A stretch of DNA of 64,000 nt from Rhabditoides inermis (taxonomy: Eukaryota; Nematoda; Chromadorea; Rhabditida; Rhabditidae). Below the pieces are notes generated by a model. The model did no database searches. It was not told the origin of the DNA and saw nothing but the letters and a program-made list of their open reading frames with translations. Made by a program: the position numbers and the translations under genes. The stretch is taken from NCBI GenBank assembly GCA_963966185.1, contig CAWZYM010000193.1, positions 131,001-195,000 on the forward strand. The letters are read 5' to 3'. Shown here piece by piece: positions 36,434 to 64,000 of this stretch (positions are counted from its first letter, which is position 1; each line of letters starts with the position of its first letter).

Positions 36434-38810
36434 AAGGCGAGAAAGACGTACCCATCCTCGGGTCGTGCCACGTGGTCTCTTTGTTGACGTGGTCTACGAA
36501 GTAGTACTTGCCCACGCTCTCGTCCCACATCATAGTCCAGTTCGGGGGAAGGGGACCGAGAGGGTCCTCTTGCAGCGTCATCTGCAACAAGTTGAGTTTG
36601 AATAAAAGGTAAAGGTATCCCTCCGATTCAAGAGATACGCTCCGCGGAGGGGGTCGAAGAATTGAGTTTAGGTATCGGTTTCAAATTTAGCGTTTTTTTG
36701 CAAACGAAAGACTTTCTGATAGTAACATTTCGATACGTTTCACTCGGCTCATATGAGCGAAAGCAGTGATATTATTGTAATGGGTCGATTGCATGAAATA
36801 GGAATACTTTTCTTTTCTTACCTGTTGCACATGCATCATCATTGGATCAAGACTGTTCGACTTCGCACGAGTATCATACAAGTCACTCCGCTGCTGTGGT
36901 TGTCTGCAATATCGATCGAATATTGATTGATTTCCTTCTTGTTTACGCGCATATTTACCTTCCCGAGCCCCTTTATTGATTGATTGCGTTCAGTCAGTCT
37001 TTATCACACTCTCTTCTTTCTCCCCGGACGCGAGATGAGAGCTATTTTTATCACCAGCCATCAGCATATCACTACACACATTGTCTCTCTCTCTCATTCT
37101 CATTTCCTGCTCTCTTTCTCTTTCCCTTTTTCTCTCTCTCTCCCTCTCATATTTCCCTTACACCGGAAGAGCATGGACAAACACTCGTAACAAACTGATA
37201 AATCGATAATCAATCAATAATCAATATATACTCACTCGTATCCGAGTGGATGTTGCTGGAAGGCGTGCGTGGTCTGGTCGTAGCTGACAGCCTTTCCGTG
37301 GTGGTACTCTTGCGGCTGATACTGGTCCTGCCACGAAAACCTTTTTCGAATGACATGGTCCCATCACGAATACCTGAGATCCTATGGCGGAGAAAGACTT
37401 GGAATACCCGTGCTGCGGCTGCATCGAAGGCATCGCAGGTCTGCAGCGAATCAATCGATAAGTAAATCAATAAATCTATAACCTAGTCACCAACCGCATC
37501 TGATCCATGTTGGCGTTCATGTTCACCTCGGGGGCGGACGGCTGGAATCAACAAGGTAAACAAAGTGAACAAAGTAAACAAGGTAAACAACGCACATATC
37601 GCTTGTGGTGTTGTCCGGTGGGGAGGCCGCATCCGCTGGCGGGTGAGAGGGTGTTGCGCGACGCGGACACGAACCCGTCATCCGAGCCCTGCAGGGAACC
37701 CTGAATAGGGGAGGATGGGGGATGGGACGTTGTCGCAATCCAAAAATCCCATCTTGTTCTCGACTAGGAGGAACCCGAATTCAACCGGCTAAACGAAAAC
37801 ATGGGAGAGGCACGGCAAGGGGAATGCGTGCACAACTCGCTCGATTCAGAAGGCAAGTGTCCTCGCGTCTACATTTCAGGTCAACTGGCACAAACACGGC
37901 ACACTAATGATTGCCATAAAAGTAGAGATGTGGTCTGTATTTCATTTTGCGGGTCACTTTTCGAAGAGGACACCTTTTCCGACACAGTATACCTGATTTC
38001 GACAACCTATCACAGGCACGGCACATTATAGCAGCTTGCAAGATGGTCGAAAAAAATTTCGTTCAAAACCAATGGATAAACGGCGAAAACATTTTTTTTT
38101 CCTTTTATCTCGCAAGCTGCTTAACTGATACAGGTGGTTCCATACCTGGGGCGAGTGTCCGGCGCTGCTGCCTCTGCTCCGCACAGACTTGCACGGCGTG
38201 AAGAACGACATTGGCAGCTTGGCCTGCAAAACGCACCATATTCATTATTGCATTTCGATATACATTGCAGCTCTAATACGCTATTTTCCTTTCGCTTATT
38301 TGCTACATTCAGTACTCAGTGGGACATTGCTATAATCTGAATGCCGTGTATTTTATGGGAGAAGTTGGCTAGAAGAAGATAGTGTAGAGTGTTGTAGATT
38401 GTAGAGTACTATAGAGTACAGTAGACTCGCCTTATTGCTGGGCGTCCGTCTCTGGTAGAGGGTGTCCTTGCCCACTTGCAGCAGCTGCTCGATGCTCTTG
38501 TTCGTGTCCTCGTATTGGAAGAGCTGAGAAAACATTCATTAGAAAATGGTCTCAACACGATTTACGGGTTCATATACGATATACTTCGTGTACTTCCGAC
38601 ACATACATGTCACAGACATTTGGAACAGATACATTTTCTGTAGCGTTACTGATTTTTTTTTGTTTCGTTCTTGGTTGATGAATATTTTGATAAAACATAA
38701 TGTAATACAAAAAATAACAACAACATTTGCGTTACCTGTGAGGCGGAGGGGCCGGGCTGCGCGGCTCCACTCAGCTGTTGTTTGTGTTTATTACTCTTCT
38801 TCGACGCCAT
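34102..38810 (-). CDS. YAP1: YAP/Yorkie transcriptional co-activator, single WW domain
   Basis: Fifteen exons: 38736-38810, 38431-38523, 38146-38223, 37596-37700, 37495-37541, 37374-37440, 37236-37327, 36822-36903, 36452-36581, 35878-36008, 35665-35742, 34666-34785, 34412-34492, 34226-34294, 34102-34164. They total 1311 nt and give 436 residues. The N-terminal KLPMSFFTP is the TEAD-contact motif, and SVRSRGSSAGHS resembles the Hippo-kinase/14-3-3 site. One WW domain (residues about 220-256) has LPPNWTMMWDE, KYYFVDH and TTWHDPRM, with both Trp residues and the Tyr pair. A coiled coil (RIHKLDQERAEMARRREEL, about 304-325), a Gln-rich block and an acidic tail precede the end DRYLQLSDQRRYH. There is no C-terminal PDZ ligand. 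Intron 2 uses a GC donor (AAG|GCGAGT). It should shuttle to the nucleus and activate TEAD when Hippo kinases are off. Vertebrate YAP often has two WW domains; C. elegans YAP-1 has one. Confidence 0.93.
35121..35148. promoter_or_regulatory. Pair of GATCAGCTGATC palindromes in a YAP intron
   Basis: TGATCAGCTGATCGC and TATCAGCTGATCG lie in tandem 15 bp apart in the YAP intron between 34786 and 35664. Each contains an E-box CAGCTG inside a longer palindrome. They are followed by an ETS-like ACCGGAAGTG at 35169. The preceding word CACATCGAT is shared with the cluster at 38992. This may be an internal promoter or enhancer. Confidence 0.4.
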
Positions 38811-41560
38811 TGCCCCTGAATCACGCAAAAATCAATAAATCGATAAATTTGATCGAAATCGGAAAGTCACGAGCTGGAGAATGGCACTGAACGCGTGGAA
38901 TAAATCAGGATGCTTATGAATCGGTTGAGCGGAGTGACAAGGAATACTGATAAGGCTACGCCTGATAACGAGACGTCATCGGGGGAAAACACATCGATCA
39001 GCTGATCACAGTGTTGCGATCAGCTGATCGTAGCCAGCTGATTGTAGTGGTCAAGAGAGAGCGACGCAAACGCAAAGCAGCACGTTAGCGGGTACAAATC
39101 TCTCGCGACAATATTTGACGGTGGGCATAAACCGTTCTTGAGAGGACGCGGCGGAGGAGAGAGAGAGAGAGTGCGTGGGAGGAGGAGAGCTGGCAGAGAA
39201 ACGAGAGACAAAGTCACAGTACCATCATCTGATTACGAGCAACGAGCTGTAATGGTCAATCTACCTGAATCAATATATCAGCAGGCGACGTGCGGGCGGT
39301 GAGCGGCGAGAGAGCGTGCAAGACGTGGAGAGCGGCGAGGGGTGCGAGTGGGTGGAACGGTAGAGCGAGAGACGAGAGAAGCAGCGCTGACCGACCGGCG
39401 GCCAGACACGCAGAGCCGATCAACTATCACTATCACACAACAAGTCCAAGTCGGGTGCAACAAAATAATAACATGGTAGGCAGAAGGGGATGCAATGGTC
39501 AAGTGATTGCCGCTATCGATAAGAAGGGACGCTACGCTCACGTTACGCTTGCGCGATGTAAACATTGAAAAGGCATGAAAGAGTACAGTAAACTTCTAAT
39601 CAAGTAAGGACGGCGACTGATCGATCGATATGCGTGCGTGAGCCCCGAGGGCGGATGCGTAGTGATAAGCAGTGAGAGAGACGGAGACAGTGTGTAGACG
39701 GGAGAGGGCGCAGACAGAGAGACGGACGGCGAGAGAGTGCTGCGATCAGCGAGCGACAAGACAACATCTCGGGTTACCCAACTCAAGTCATCCCCCCTCT
39801 AATCATGAATAAATATTACGAAATTACGAAACCTATTCGAATTATGCAATTATGTAAATCGTTATGAAATTACAAAAACGAACAGTGGCGGGAAGAACGA
39901 TTATGTATATTTGATCGTGCTCTATTTTCGTTGTCGCGTATTTCTTGCTTCAACCGCCCACGCTTCTGAGTCACCACTCTTTGAGGGGGAGACGCAAGAT
40001 TCAACAAATAGCATCGAGAGACGATCTGTGTGCATCTATATGTATGTGTTTGGAGAGAATTACGAACAACAAAACCATTGAGAGACTGAGAAATCGCGCA
40101 TCCCGCAAAAAGAAACAAAACACACACACACACACACTCTTTATCTGCACTGTCAGCGATCTCGCGATCAACCAAAGGACCACTCTGCTAACACACCAAA
40201 GAACCAAAGAACCCCGTGCGTACGTGCGAAACACCATTTTAGGCAAAGACACTGTCAATCACGCGAGGCGCACTTGGAATACGGCCTTTTAGACAGTTTT
40301 TCGAAGATAATGTGAGAATCGTGTGGAAATGAGGTGTTTGCTGAGGAGCAGACAAGAGACGGTCTCTAAACTCTAGTCTACGAACTACTCAAATAGACCA
40401 GACGGCCACTGGAGGGGTACAAAAAGATGCGCGAATGGTGGGAGGACTCTTTCTTCCCCCCTCTCCCTCCTCTCTCTCTCTCTTTCTCCCGTCATCCCGG
40501 CGCCACACCTAATTACAGTATGCCGATCCTCAAATGTATCAAAGCGCCTATTACCTACCGTACGCTAATCGTCACCTCCCGAAAATCCCAGGGGATAGCG
40601 GAAATAAATGGCCATACGTGACAGCCTGACGCCGAGAAAAAGAATGGTCTTCTTCTCGGGAAACATTTTTGGGGAGAATACAAATCAGTGTTTAGAGGGG
40701 GAGGGTGGCACGAGAGTGCAAGAGAACGATAAAAAGTCGAATAGGCAACTCGCGAAAAAAATCAAATCAGAAACGTCCCGAAAGGACGTGGGTAATGGGA
40801 TTGGATCACTCCGACCAATCCAATCAATACAGCGATCGGTAAATCAATCAATAGCCGGCAATCAGCTGAGAATAGAGAGAGTGGACATGACTAAAGTGTG
40901 TAAACGCGCGAGCGATGCGTGAATGGGTGGCTCGAGAAAAGAGAGAGTGAGAGATGAGAAAAGATGCAGATCACCCGGGGGCGAGCGAGACAGCGCGCCG
41001 ATCGAGGAGTGAGCAGACAGTGAGCGGGTGGTGAGAGAGTGTGTCGAGAGGGGAGAGGGTGACTCGGGGCGAGAGAAGTGGGGGGAAGGTCGCCGCGCCA
41101 CCCGAAAGGGGGAGAGCGATTTGCAGCGTTTTGCACACCTCTTCTCTCTTCTTCTTCCAACCACTATCCAACCCCCGCACGACATTATTCCCACAATGGG
41201 AGACAAGAGGCGTTCGGATCAGTTAAATGCAACTCTCTCTCTCTCTCTATCTTTATCTATCTCTTTCTTGATCCAATATCAGCATAATCATATTAACTTT
41301 TAAACTCAAAGACTATAAAACATTTATGTAAATCGCACATTAAAACGTATCACAACCACACGCACAACTCACAGTATGTATCCAAAAATCTACAAACAGA
41401 CGGATAAAATCTACACATCTACCGCACGCAACAGCTGCGAGAAAATCGCTAAAATCTCACAAAGCGGCTATATCATGACTCATCATAAGCGGAATGCGGT
41501 CTGGATGCCAGAGGAGGTGGATCAATCAATATCAATCGATAATCGATCAATATCGATCGA
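38811..41560. other. YAP upstream region, no further gene seen
   Basis: 2.7 kb holding the YAP promoter and probably noncoding 5' exons. GC-rich patches with many GAGCGGCGAG-type words lie at 39285-39430 and 40970-41110; reading frames there are Arg/Ser-rich and unsupported. A (CA)n run lies at 40120-40136, a (TC)n run at 41232-41250 and CGATC-rich DNA at 41520-41565. The 3' flank of the hydroxylase gene is at the right end. Confidence 0.55.
38992..39040. promoter_or_regulatory. CAGCTG palindrome cluster upstream of YAP
   Basis: CGATCAGCTGATCA (38995), CGATCAGCTGATCG (39017) and CCAGCTG (39034) lie 185-230 bp upstream of the YAP start codon on the - strand. They repeat the motif found in the intron at 35121-35148, which suggests one bHLH-type factor acting on both sites. 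Confidence 0.45.
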
Positions 41561-47082
<5,522 letters not shown>

Positions 47083-47472
47083 GCTGGAAAGAGAGGAGGG
47101 TGAGAGAGAGTGAGGGGGAGAGAAAGGGGAGAGGAGAGAGAGTGAGAGAAGGGAGAGATAAAGCGAATAGGAAAAGATGAGCTTCAATCCAGATTCGAAC
47201 CTTTTGCAATTCCCCATGCCTTTTTTCAAACGGGGTACTATTGTGCTTGAAACTTTCGAACGCACATTGTCTAGCTGCATTATTCGCGCGCACATCCCGA
47301 AAATAGCTCGTTTCTAGATATTTCTTTGCTGTCTTCCACTCCCCGCCCTCTCTTTTCGGAATATTTAGTGCGCGCGCGGTTGCCAGGCGCTCCACCTATA
47401 TTCACTCTACTTCATCTCCCTTCCGAAACATCCACACGTTTCCACATATTTAACTTCATCTCTTTGATATCA
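47083..47472. promoter_or_regulatory. Shared divergent promoter region, hydroxylase / SAXO-like
   Basis: The start codons of the - strand hydroxylase (47082) and + strand SAXO-like gene (47473) are only 390 bp apart and point away from each other, so any promoters must lie in this interval. It contains a GA-rich patch at 47090-47160 and a GC-rich CGCGCGCG-containing patch at about 47368. No clear TATA box was seen. Confidence 0.5.
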
Positions 47473-50419
47473 ATGCCCACCGCAGACGACTTTTTATACG
47501 GTAAGGATCATTAATTTATAGAATTGATTTTAGCTCTAGATACCAACTACAACTACGATGTGGAAGGATTGGATGATTTCAACGCGCCGAGTGTGGCATA
47601 TCCAGACGATACGGCAAGTATCCTACATGGTAAGCTTCTAATAGTAATCTCGATACAGCAAGTAAGATTATTGAACATTTATGTCAAAAACAACAAGATT
47701 ACCTCACGATTGTCTAGCATGTGTGTAGAGTGAAACAGAAAGTAAAGAAAGTAAAAACAGAACATTCAGATTACTGGTACGAGTCCAACTACGACCACGA
47801 CGTGCTGCCACATCACTTCACCACCCAGAGAGAACCAACGCCCATCTACAGTGATCCGGTAGTCGATATCAAAGGACAATTGAGTCACTGATTAATTGAG
47901 ATGAGAGACGTCCCGTTCTATGGAGGAACAACAAACAGAGATGCCTATACGTGGAAAACGACGGAGAGAAAAGCGAGGTGAGAAAAAAAAGAAACTATAA
48001 GATTATGGAATGCAAAACTTAAAAAATATCTTGGACTTGATTTTTTATTAGTAGGATACCTAGGAACATACCAAAATAACAGTGCCGCCAGATAGATGCG
48101 CGTGTTGTGTTGCGATTGATACATTTCAGCAATACCATGTGAATGCGAGAAAACGGCTTTCCTTTCGCTAGCTGGGGCTCCCATCATTATTCAAGAACCA
48201 TAAAGGAAACGAAATACGATGACGTTATTATTAAAAGTTATATGTTATGTGTGAATGAGACTGGGGCAACTAAGCGATTGTTCATCATTTCCAGCCCGGC
48301 TAGATACGACACGCCTGAAACGTATCCCGAGAACCAAGTGCCCTTCTATGGGGAGACCACCCACGACACAGAATATACATACAAACAGCCGCTGCCACCG
48401 GAGTCGTATGGGTGAGCTAATCGATATGTCAATTCATGGTCCCAGCTGGTAGATTTACACATTTGGTCTGGTGGAAGGGTCGAAGGGTAAGGTACGTAAT
48501 CGAAAGTGAATGACGCTTTCAACACGTTACTTCTTGTAATCGAATATCAATCAATCCAGCCCGTCCAAAGAGTACGTGCAAAGCGCGCCGTTCTACGGAG
48601 AGACGACGCATCAGGCAGAGTTCGTCCCGAAATCGATCAGACCCAAACCCAAAGTGGACATACTCACGGTACACGAGGTGAGGATATATGTGGAACGAGT
48701 TATGAAATAAAATGTGATGATATAGAATGAATATCATGAAACACAAGGAAATATGACACAAAACAAAGTATCGGTTTAGGAAGAAGAGCTGTCAGCAGCA
48801 GACAAGCCGCGGTTCGATGACACAACCACTAATAGGGTGAGTGTAGCTGACAACTCGGAAACATCTATCTATTATAGAAGAGTCGAGTAGTATGCCTGTA
48901 GGCAGATCCTAGAAACCACACACTGTTCATGCCCTATCACATGACAGTTGCGTTTTCTGATTGCATTTTGTAGGATGTGTATCAGCCAAAGGAGCAGACC
49001 ACTATAGTGCACTCTATGAAGCCCCAATCGTCACTCGGACATCGGGGAGGCATCGACGAGGCGAGAACGACGCATAAGGTAGCAACACATATTGATTGAT
49101 CGATTGATATTGATTGTATATCAAGGATATTTAGGATGACTACCCGGAAAAGCAGACGGAGAGAACGCGGCTCGCAAAAGTGCATTCATCCTTGGGAAAC
49201 AGAGGCGATATGCAGGCCACCACTACGCATAAGGTATCGATCGATAGAGAGATCTATGAAACAACAACAATACAGGACGACTACCCGCCGAAACAGGCAG
49301 AGCTCACGAAACAGCGGAAGATCGCGTCGACACTTGGAAACAGAGGCGAGATACAGGCGATCACGACACACAAGGTATCGATTGATTATCGACTCGTACC
49401 TGACGAGACAGAGAGTGACGAGCAGGCAGAAGTCGCGGCGTCGTGCGGCCGCCTGGTGCGGGTGCAGCCCCATACTGCAATGCGCAGACAAGTAAACAAG
49501 TAAACAACTAGTAAACGAAACGCAAAAAAAACGACGGCGAGGAAAAAAATGGTCGCGCAGGGTGAGAGCGCGGCAGCTGGCAAAAGTGACACGATTTGCG
49601 CGGGAACAGGGGAGGTAGATCGATCCTGGAAAGATGCAAACCCGGCGCGAGTTAGTTGTTAGCCGGTGCATGGGTATTTATGCGACAACACAGATTATAA
49701 CTCATCTTGGTCCGAAGTTTGAGGGTTATGGTACACAAATTACACACTCCTCTGACAAACCTTGACCATGATATTACTTTTTCACATTTTGCCGTTTCAC
49801 ATTGGCTGATTCAGAGCGACTTCCCACCAAAAGAAGGCGGTAAGACGCGCTCGATGAAACCACAAGGAGCGGGATTATTCCAGGGAGACAGAGAGGTATG
49901 CATTCTCTCTCTCTCTCTCTCTCTCTCTCCCTTTTTCTCTCTCTCTCTCTTTCTCTTTCTCTCTCTCTCTCTTTCTCTCTTTCTCAGGGTACATTTCAGT
50001 TCATCTCTCATCACCGTTCCGAATTCGTGGCGAAGGAGCGGCACGCGTGCCCCGCGGAGGCGCACTTCAACGCCCGACACAGGTATGTAGATATAAGTTC
50101 AGGCATAGACGAGATTCTAAAAGTCTACTCGGAAGAGACTTCTAAAATCCTTCGATACGCACTGTTTCGTCGTTTTTCAAACGTTCTTCACACATTTACG
50201 TTTCATAGCTATATAGTGACGATACGATATGAGCGAGAACAGAACTTTACACGTTGGCTTCCATCACTAATCACATAATACAATCAGTTTGTACGCCATT
50301 TGTATTTGTTCTGCGTTTGAAGATGTCACCCACTATTATCATTGTCTCTATCTCTTTTTTCCAGTCGCGCTCGGTGCATGAACGGCCATTTCTGGGTAAA
50401 AACGGTCAAGAAAAAGTGA
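47473..50419 (+). CDS. SAXO-like (FAM154) axonemal microtubule-stabilising protein
   Basis: Thirteen exons: 47473-47500, 47534-47629, 47770-47858, 47901-47977, 48295-48411, 48560-48677, 48780-48836, 48974-49078, 49135-49233, 49276-49374, 49815-49895, 49988-50082, 50365-50419. They total 1116 nt and give 371 residues, all GT-AG. Mn-type microtubule-binding repeats are clear: VPFYGGTTNRDAYTWK, VPFYGETTHDTEYTYK and APFYGETTHQAEFVPKS, then DDYP-x-KQ units ending in LGNRG..A-T-T-H-K, and SDFPPKEGG near the end. SAXO proteins bind inside or along axonemal and centriolar microtubules and stabilise them against cold and drugs. The usual Cys-rich N-terminus (CxCGRHxC) is missing; the protein starts MPTADDFLYG with Tyr/Asp-rich repeats instead. 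Exons 9 and 10 are both exactly 99 nt and encode one repeat each. Confidence 0.9.
48438..48481. repeat. Dispersed repeat, copy 2 of the 14209 element
   Basis: GGTCCCAGCTGGTAGATTTA followed by CACATTTGGTCTGGTGGAAG matches 14209-14252 at roughly 38 of 46 positions in the same orientation. Here the second hairpin arm is not preserved. It lies in intron 5 of the SAXO-like gene. Confidence 0.6.
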
Positions 50420-50795
50420 ACATAAATATTCATTGTAATGTTTCGCAATAAGTGTGTGTACAATTTGATAAAAATGTTTTTTTAAGTAGTAAACGGTTCT
50501 GTCTTGTGTGTTGTTGTTGTTGTTTTATATTTAAGCAACGTTCTTACTTTCTTCTCTTTTTTTGTTCTTATCAGTGACTTTGAATTACGCGTCGAACGTG
50601 CATTGCATATTGCGGGATCCTCATTATCAACTCTTCGCAGCTATTGTTCTAGGAACCATAGAGTAGAGAGTAGTGGTGTGAATGACACTACATCGCCATC
50701 TCTACCCTCTGCGGACCTCTTTTCACAAGTCAGAAAACCTCACTTCTTCCAAAAATGTGACGCCTTCTGACCCAGCTGTGTGACCAAAACAAAGA

Positions 50796-50855
<60 letters not shown>

Positions 50856-52070
50856 AGTACCCAAACAAGCGATAACGGGTGCTCCTCCTCCTCTATTCTC
50901 CTCTCTTCTCCCATCCTCTGCCCCTCCCCTTTATATTGCTCGCCCTTCTTTTTTGTACCATCAAATCGGCTCTAGTGTGAGAGTGAGCGATACGACACAA
51001 GGGACTTGCCCCCTTCCCTCACGATACGTTTCCACTTTTCATGATACGTTTCACGGATGTTCGTTTGCCTGCACACGCGACTCTTTGCGGGGAGACAATG
51101 GAAAGGGCAATAGGCGCGCTTTCAAGATTTCCGACAACGCATTTGCTAATGAAGTGTTCTTCAAAAGAGCGCTTTCGTGTGGCAGGTTTGAACTTGAGAC
51201 TTGACATCTCTTCCTTCTCCCTCCCCCTCACTTCCCTTCTACCTCTTTCGCGAGTGTTCAATAGTAGACGGAGCGATCCCCAGTGTCCGGCACATGAAGT
51301 CTCCTAAATGCTAGAATCCAGAAATCCTGGAATCAGTCTCAGCCCCCTGAACCCTCGTTGTCTCCCACGGACCTCCTCAAATTGCAAATTAGCCGCCTTG
51401 CAAAAACTTTCATCCTTCAACTCCCACGCATCTTATTCGCTTCCGTCGCCTTCTGTTTGTTTCTGGTGTGTGATGTAGGAATTTTGTTACAGAAAAAACT
51501 GCACGCCGAATCCACGGTTGTAGTGTGTCTCGGCAGACAAGCAAACCACATTTCAGTTTATCTCTCTGTTCCCAAGAGACAACGCACACATACACCTTTA
51601 TGTGATTTCGCGGAGAAACAACAAAGAATAGGAGGAGAACTAGTAAACCTCCTCTCGAAATCCCACCTTTTTACTTGTCGAAATGATCGATGCGCCTCTC
51701 CCCCTATCTCTTTTTACCGACGTGTCGTCTCAAACGCGCGGGATCTTGATAAATTTCCCCAAAGATTTGAGGTCGTCGTGTGGCTTTTGTGACCCCTCGG
51801 CTTGGATGCCCTCCCAGTGCGCGCACACTTCTCGTTTAGAGGGGAACGCCTGCTAATTCGAATATCGTGCCTGCCCCTCATCCTTCAAAAGCGCATATGA
51901 AATGGAAATTGCTTGCACGTGGGAATGCGTTATTTCCCGAAATGGTATAGTATGGTAAATCACAATCATCCCATCACTCTGAACCCAGCCCCCCACTTTC
52001 CGGGTTCTTACCACGACTTCTTTGGGGGTTACTTACCCCCTTGTCTACTCGAATCGTGGATTTATATGCT

Positions 52071-52141
<71 letters not shown>

Positions 52142-52889
52142 ACTTACTCGCGCGACTCTCCCTCTATTTATCTCGATTCGAATACTCCCGGGATCCCGTG
52201 GGCGTCGCCTTTGTTGTTTTTCTCATATTCGACTTTTCACACATTTGGAACATTCAGACTGGAAACGACGTGTTTTGGTATCTCGGCATTCGTTTTAGTC
52301 ACAGAGTCTGCTTGGCGCGATGACGATGCACGATCATGCAACATGTGTTTTAAAACTATCTTAAAATTGTCTTCATGATTGCACTGATAAGGAATATATT
52401 GTTCTGACTAACTTCGAGTACATGTAAGAATGACGCAATCAACTCTCCCTGTAGACTTCATCGAAAAGTTTGTCACAACACTGCACAACATTTCCTGGAA
52501 TATTTTCGCACCCGAAATGTACATATATTTGCTCATAATGAATAATTCATTGCGTGTACAATGTACTCTCGTTCCTCGAAACACCGAAAATATAATGAAA
52601 TATACTCTCAGTGCCCTCTCTCACCCTGATCCTCTCATTCTCAAACACTATCTCGCCGCCTTACATGTCTGGCGCTCTCGTCGATTTCTCTCTAGCCCAG
52701 ATGTGCAACATTGCCTAATCGACTTATTTTTTATCTCATTTGCCTCTTCTCGTATGGGCAATATGACAAAAGAGAGAAGAGGAGGGAATTTGAGGGGTTC
52801 GTAAAAACGCTCAGCCATAACAATATCCGCCCGCATTCAGCCGTTCCACTTTTTCATAACTCATATCTACAATTTGAATATTTCAGGAC
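50420..52889. other. Intergenic between SAXO-like and K2P genes
   Basis: 2.5 kb without a recognised gene. It holds (GA)n at 50795-50850 and (TC)n at 52073-52140. Two tandem TACGTTTC words lie at 51023 and 51046. The K2P promoter and any untranslated first exon should be near the right end; an acceptor-like ATTTCAG precedes the proposed start codon at 52890. Confidence 0.55.

Positions 52890-64000
<11,111 letters not shown>

Noticed and set aside
39278..39568. Overlapping Arg/Ala-rich frames on both strands upstream of YAP
   Set aside because: Both strands are open because of GC-rich purine repeats; no splice or homology support. More likely promoter or 5' UTR.
52430..52804. 124-residue + strand frame upstream of the K2P gene
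   Set aside because: No motif, no splice link in phase to the K2P exons, and ordinary intergenic composition.

Overview
The window is nuclear DNA from an animal. Intron-split genes carry canonical GT..AG junctions (most acceptors end TTTCAG), introns are mostly 40-300 bp, and there are two eukaryotic tRNA genes, a BEL/Pao LTR retroelement, a CR1-like LINE, several MITE-like elements and very long microsatellites. The TWK-style tail of the potassium-channel gene, the single-WW YAP protein and the TTTCAG acceptors fit a nematode or a close relative best. This is an inference, and the presence of a SAXO-type axonemal microtubule protein argues for caution. No host species can be named.

Layout. 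1-820: fragment of a BEL/Pao gag on the + strand. 764-8713: an uninterrupted 2649-residue BEL/Pao polyprotein on the - strand with an env-like module cut off at its 3' end. 8714-10640: leader or LTR-like and repetitive DNA. 10644-13545 (+): multi-exon gene of unknown function containing one MITE. 13546-15359: no gene; a double-hairpin dispersed repeat and a tRNA-like relic. 15360-26234 (-): SLC2A13-type H+/myo-inositol cotransporter, 20 exons, with a tRNA-Gln, two foldback elements, a 0.7-kb CT tract and a 2.7-kb GA tract in introns. 28516-32543 (-): four-pass membrane protein, 7 exons, with a MITE and a (TTA)n array. 34102-38810 (-): YAP/Yorkie co-activator, 15 exons. 41561-47082 (-): dopamine/tyramine beta-hydroxylase-like enzyme, 18 exons, with a tRNA-Glu in antisense. 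47473-50419 (+): SAXO-like protein, 13 exons, head to head with the hydroxylase. 52890 to the window end (+): two-pore-domain (K2P/TWK) potassium-channel-like gene, at least 18 exons, with a CR1-like LINE nested in one intron.

Each host gene model was assembled by hand so that reading phase is kept across every junction. The assembled coding lengths of the transporter, YAP, hydroxylase, SAXO and four-pass genes are all exact multiples of three and end in stop codons. The genes do not form one pathway: they are a monoamine-synthesis enzyme, an ion-channel-like protein, a polyol transporter, a Hippo effector and an axoneme protein that happen to be neighbours.

The most interesting points are these. 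The K2P channel has lost a filter glycine in both pore loops. Introns of unrelated genes are built from a few shared short words, especially TTGTTTAC repeats starting at the 5' splice site. Complementary purine and pyrimidine tracts flank nine exons of the transporter. The env-bearing BEL/Pao element is cut at a gag fragment of opposite orientation. Several MITE families are present, and one multi-exon gene was not recognised.
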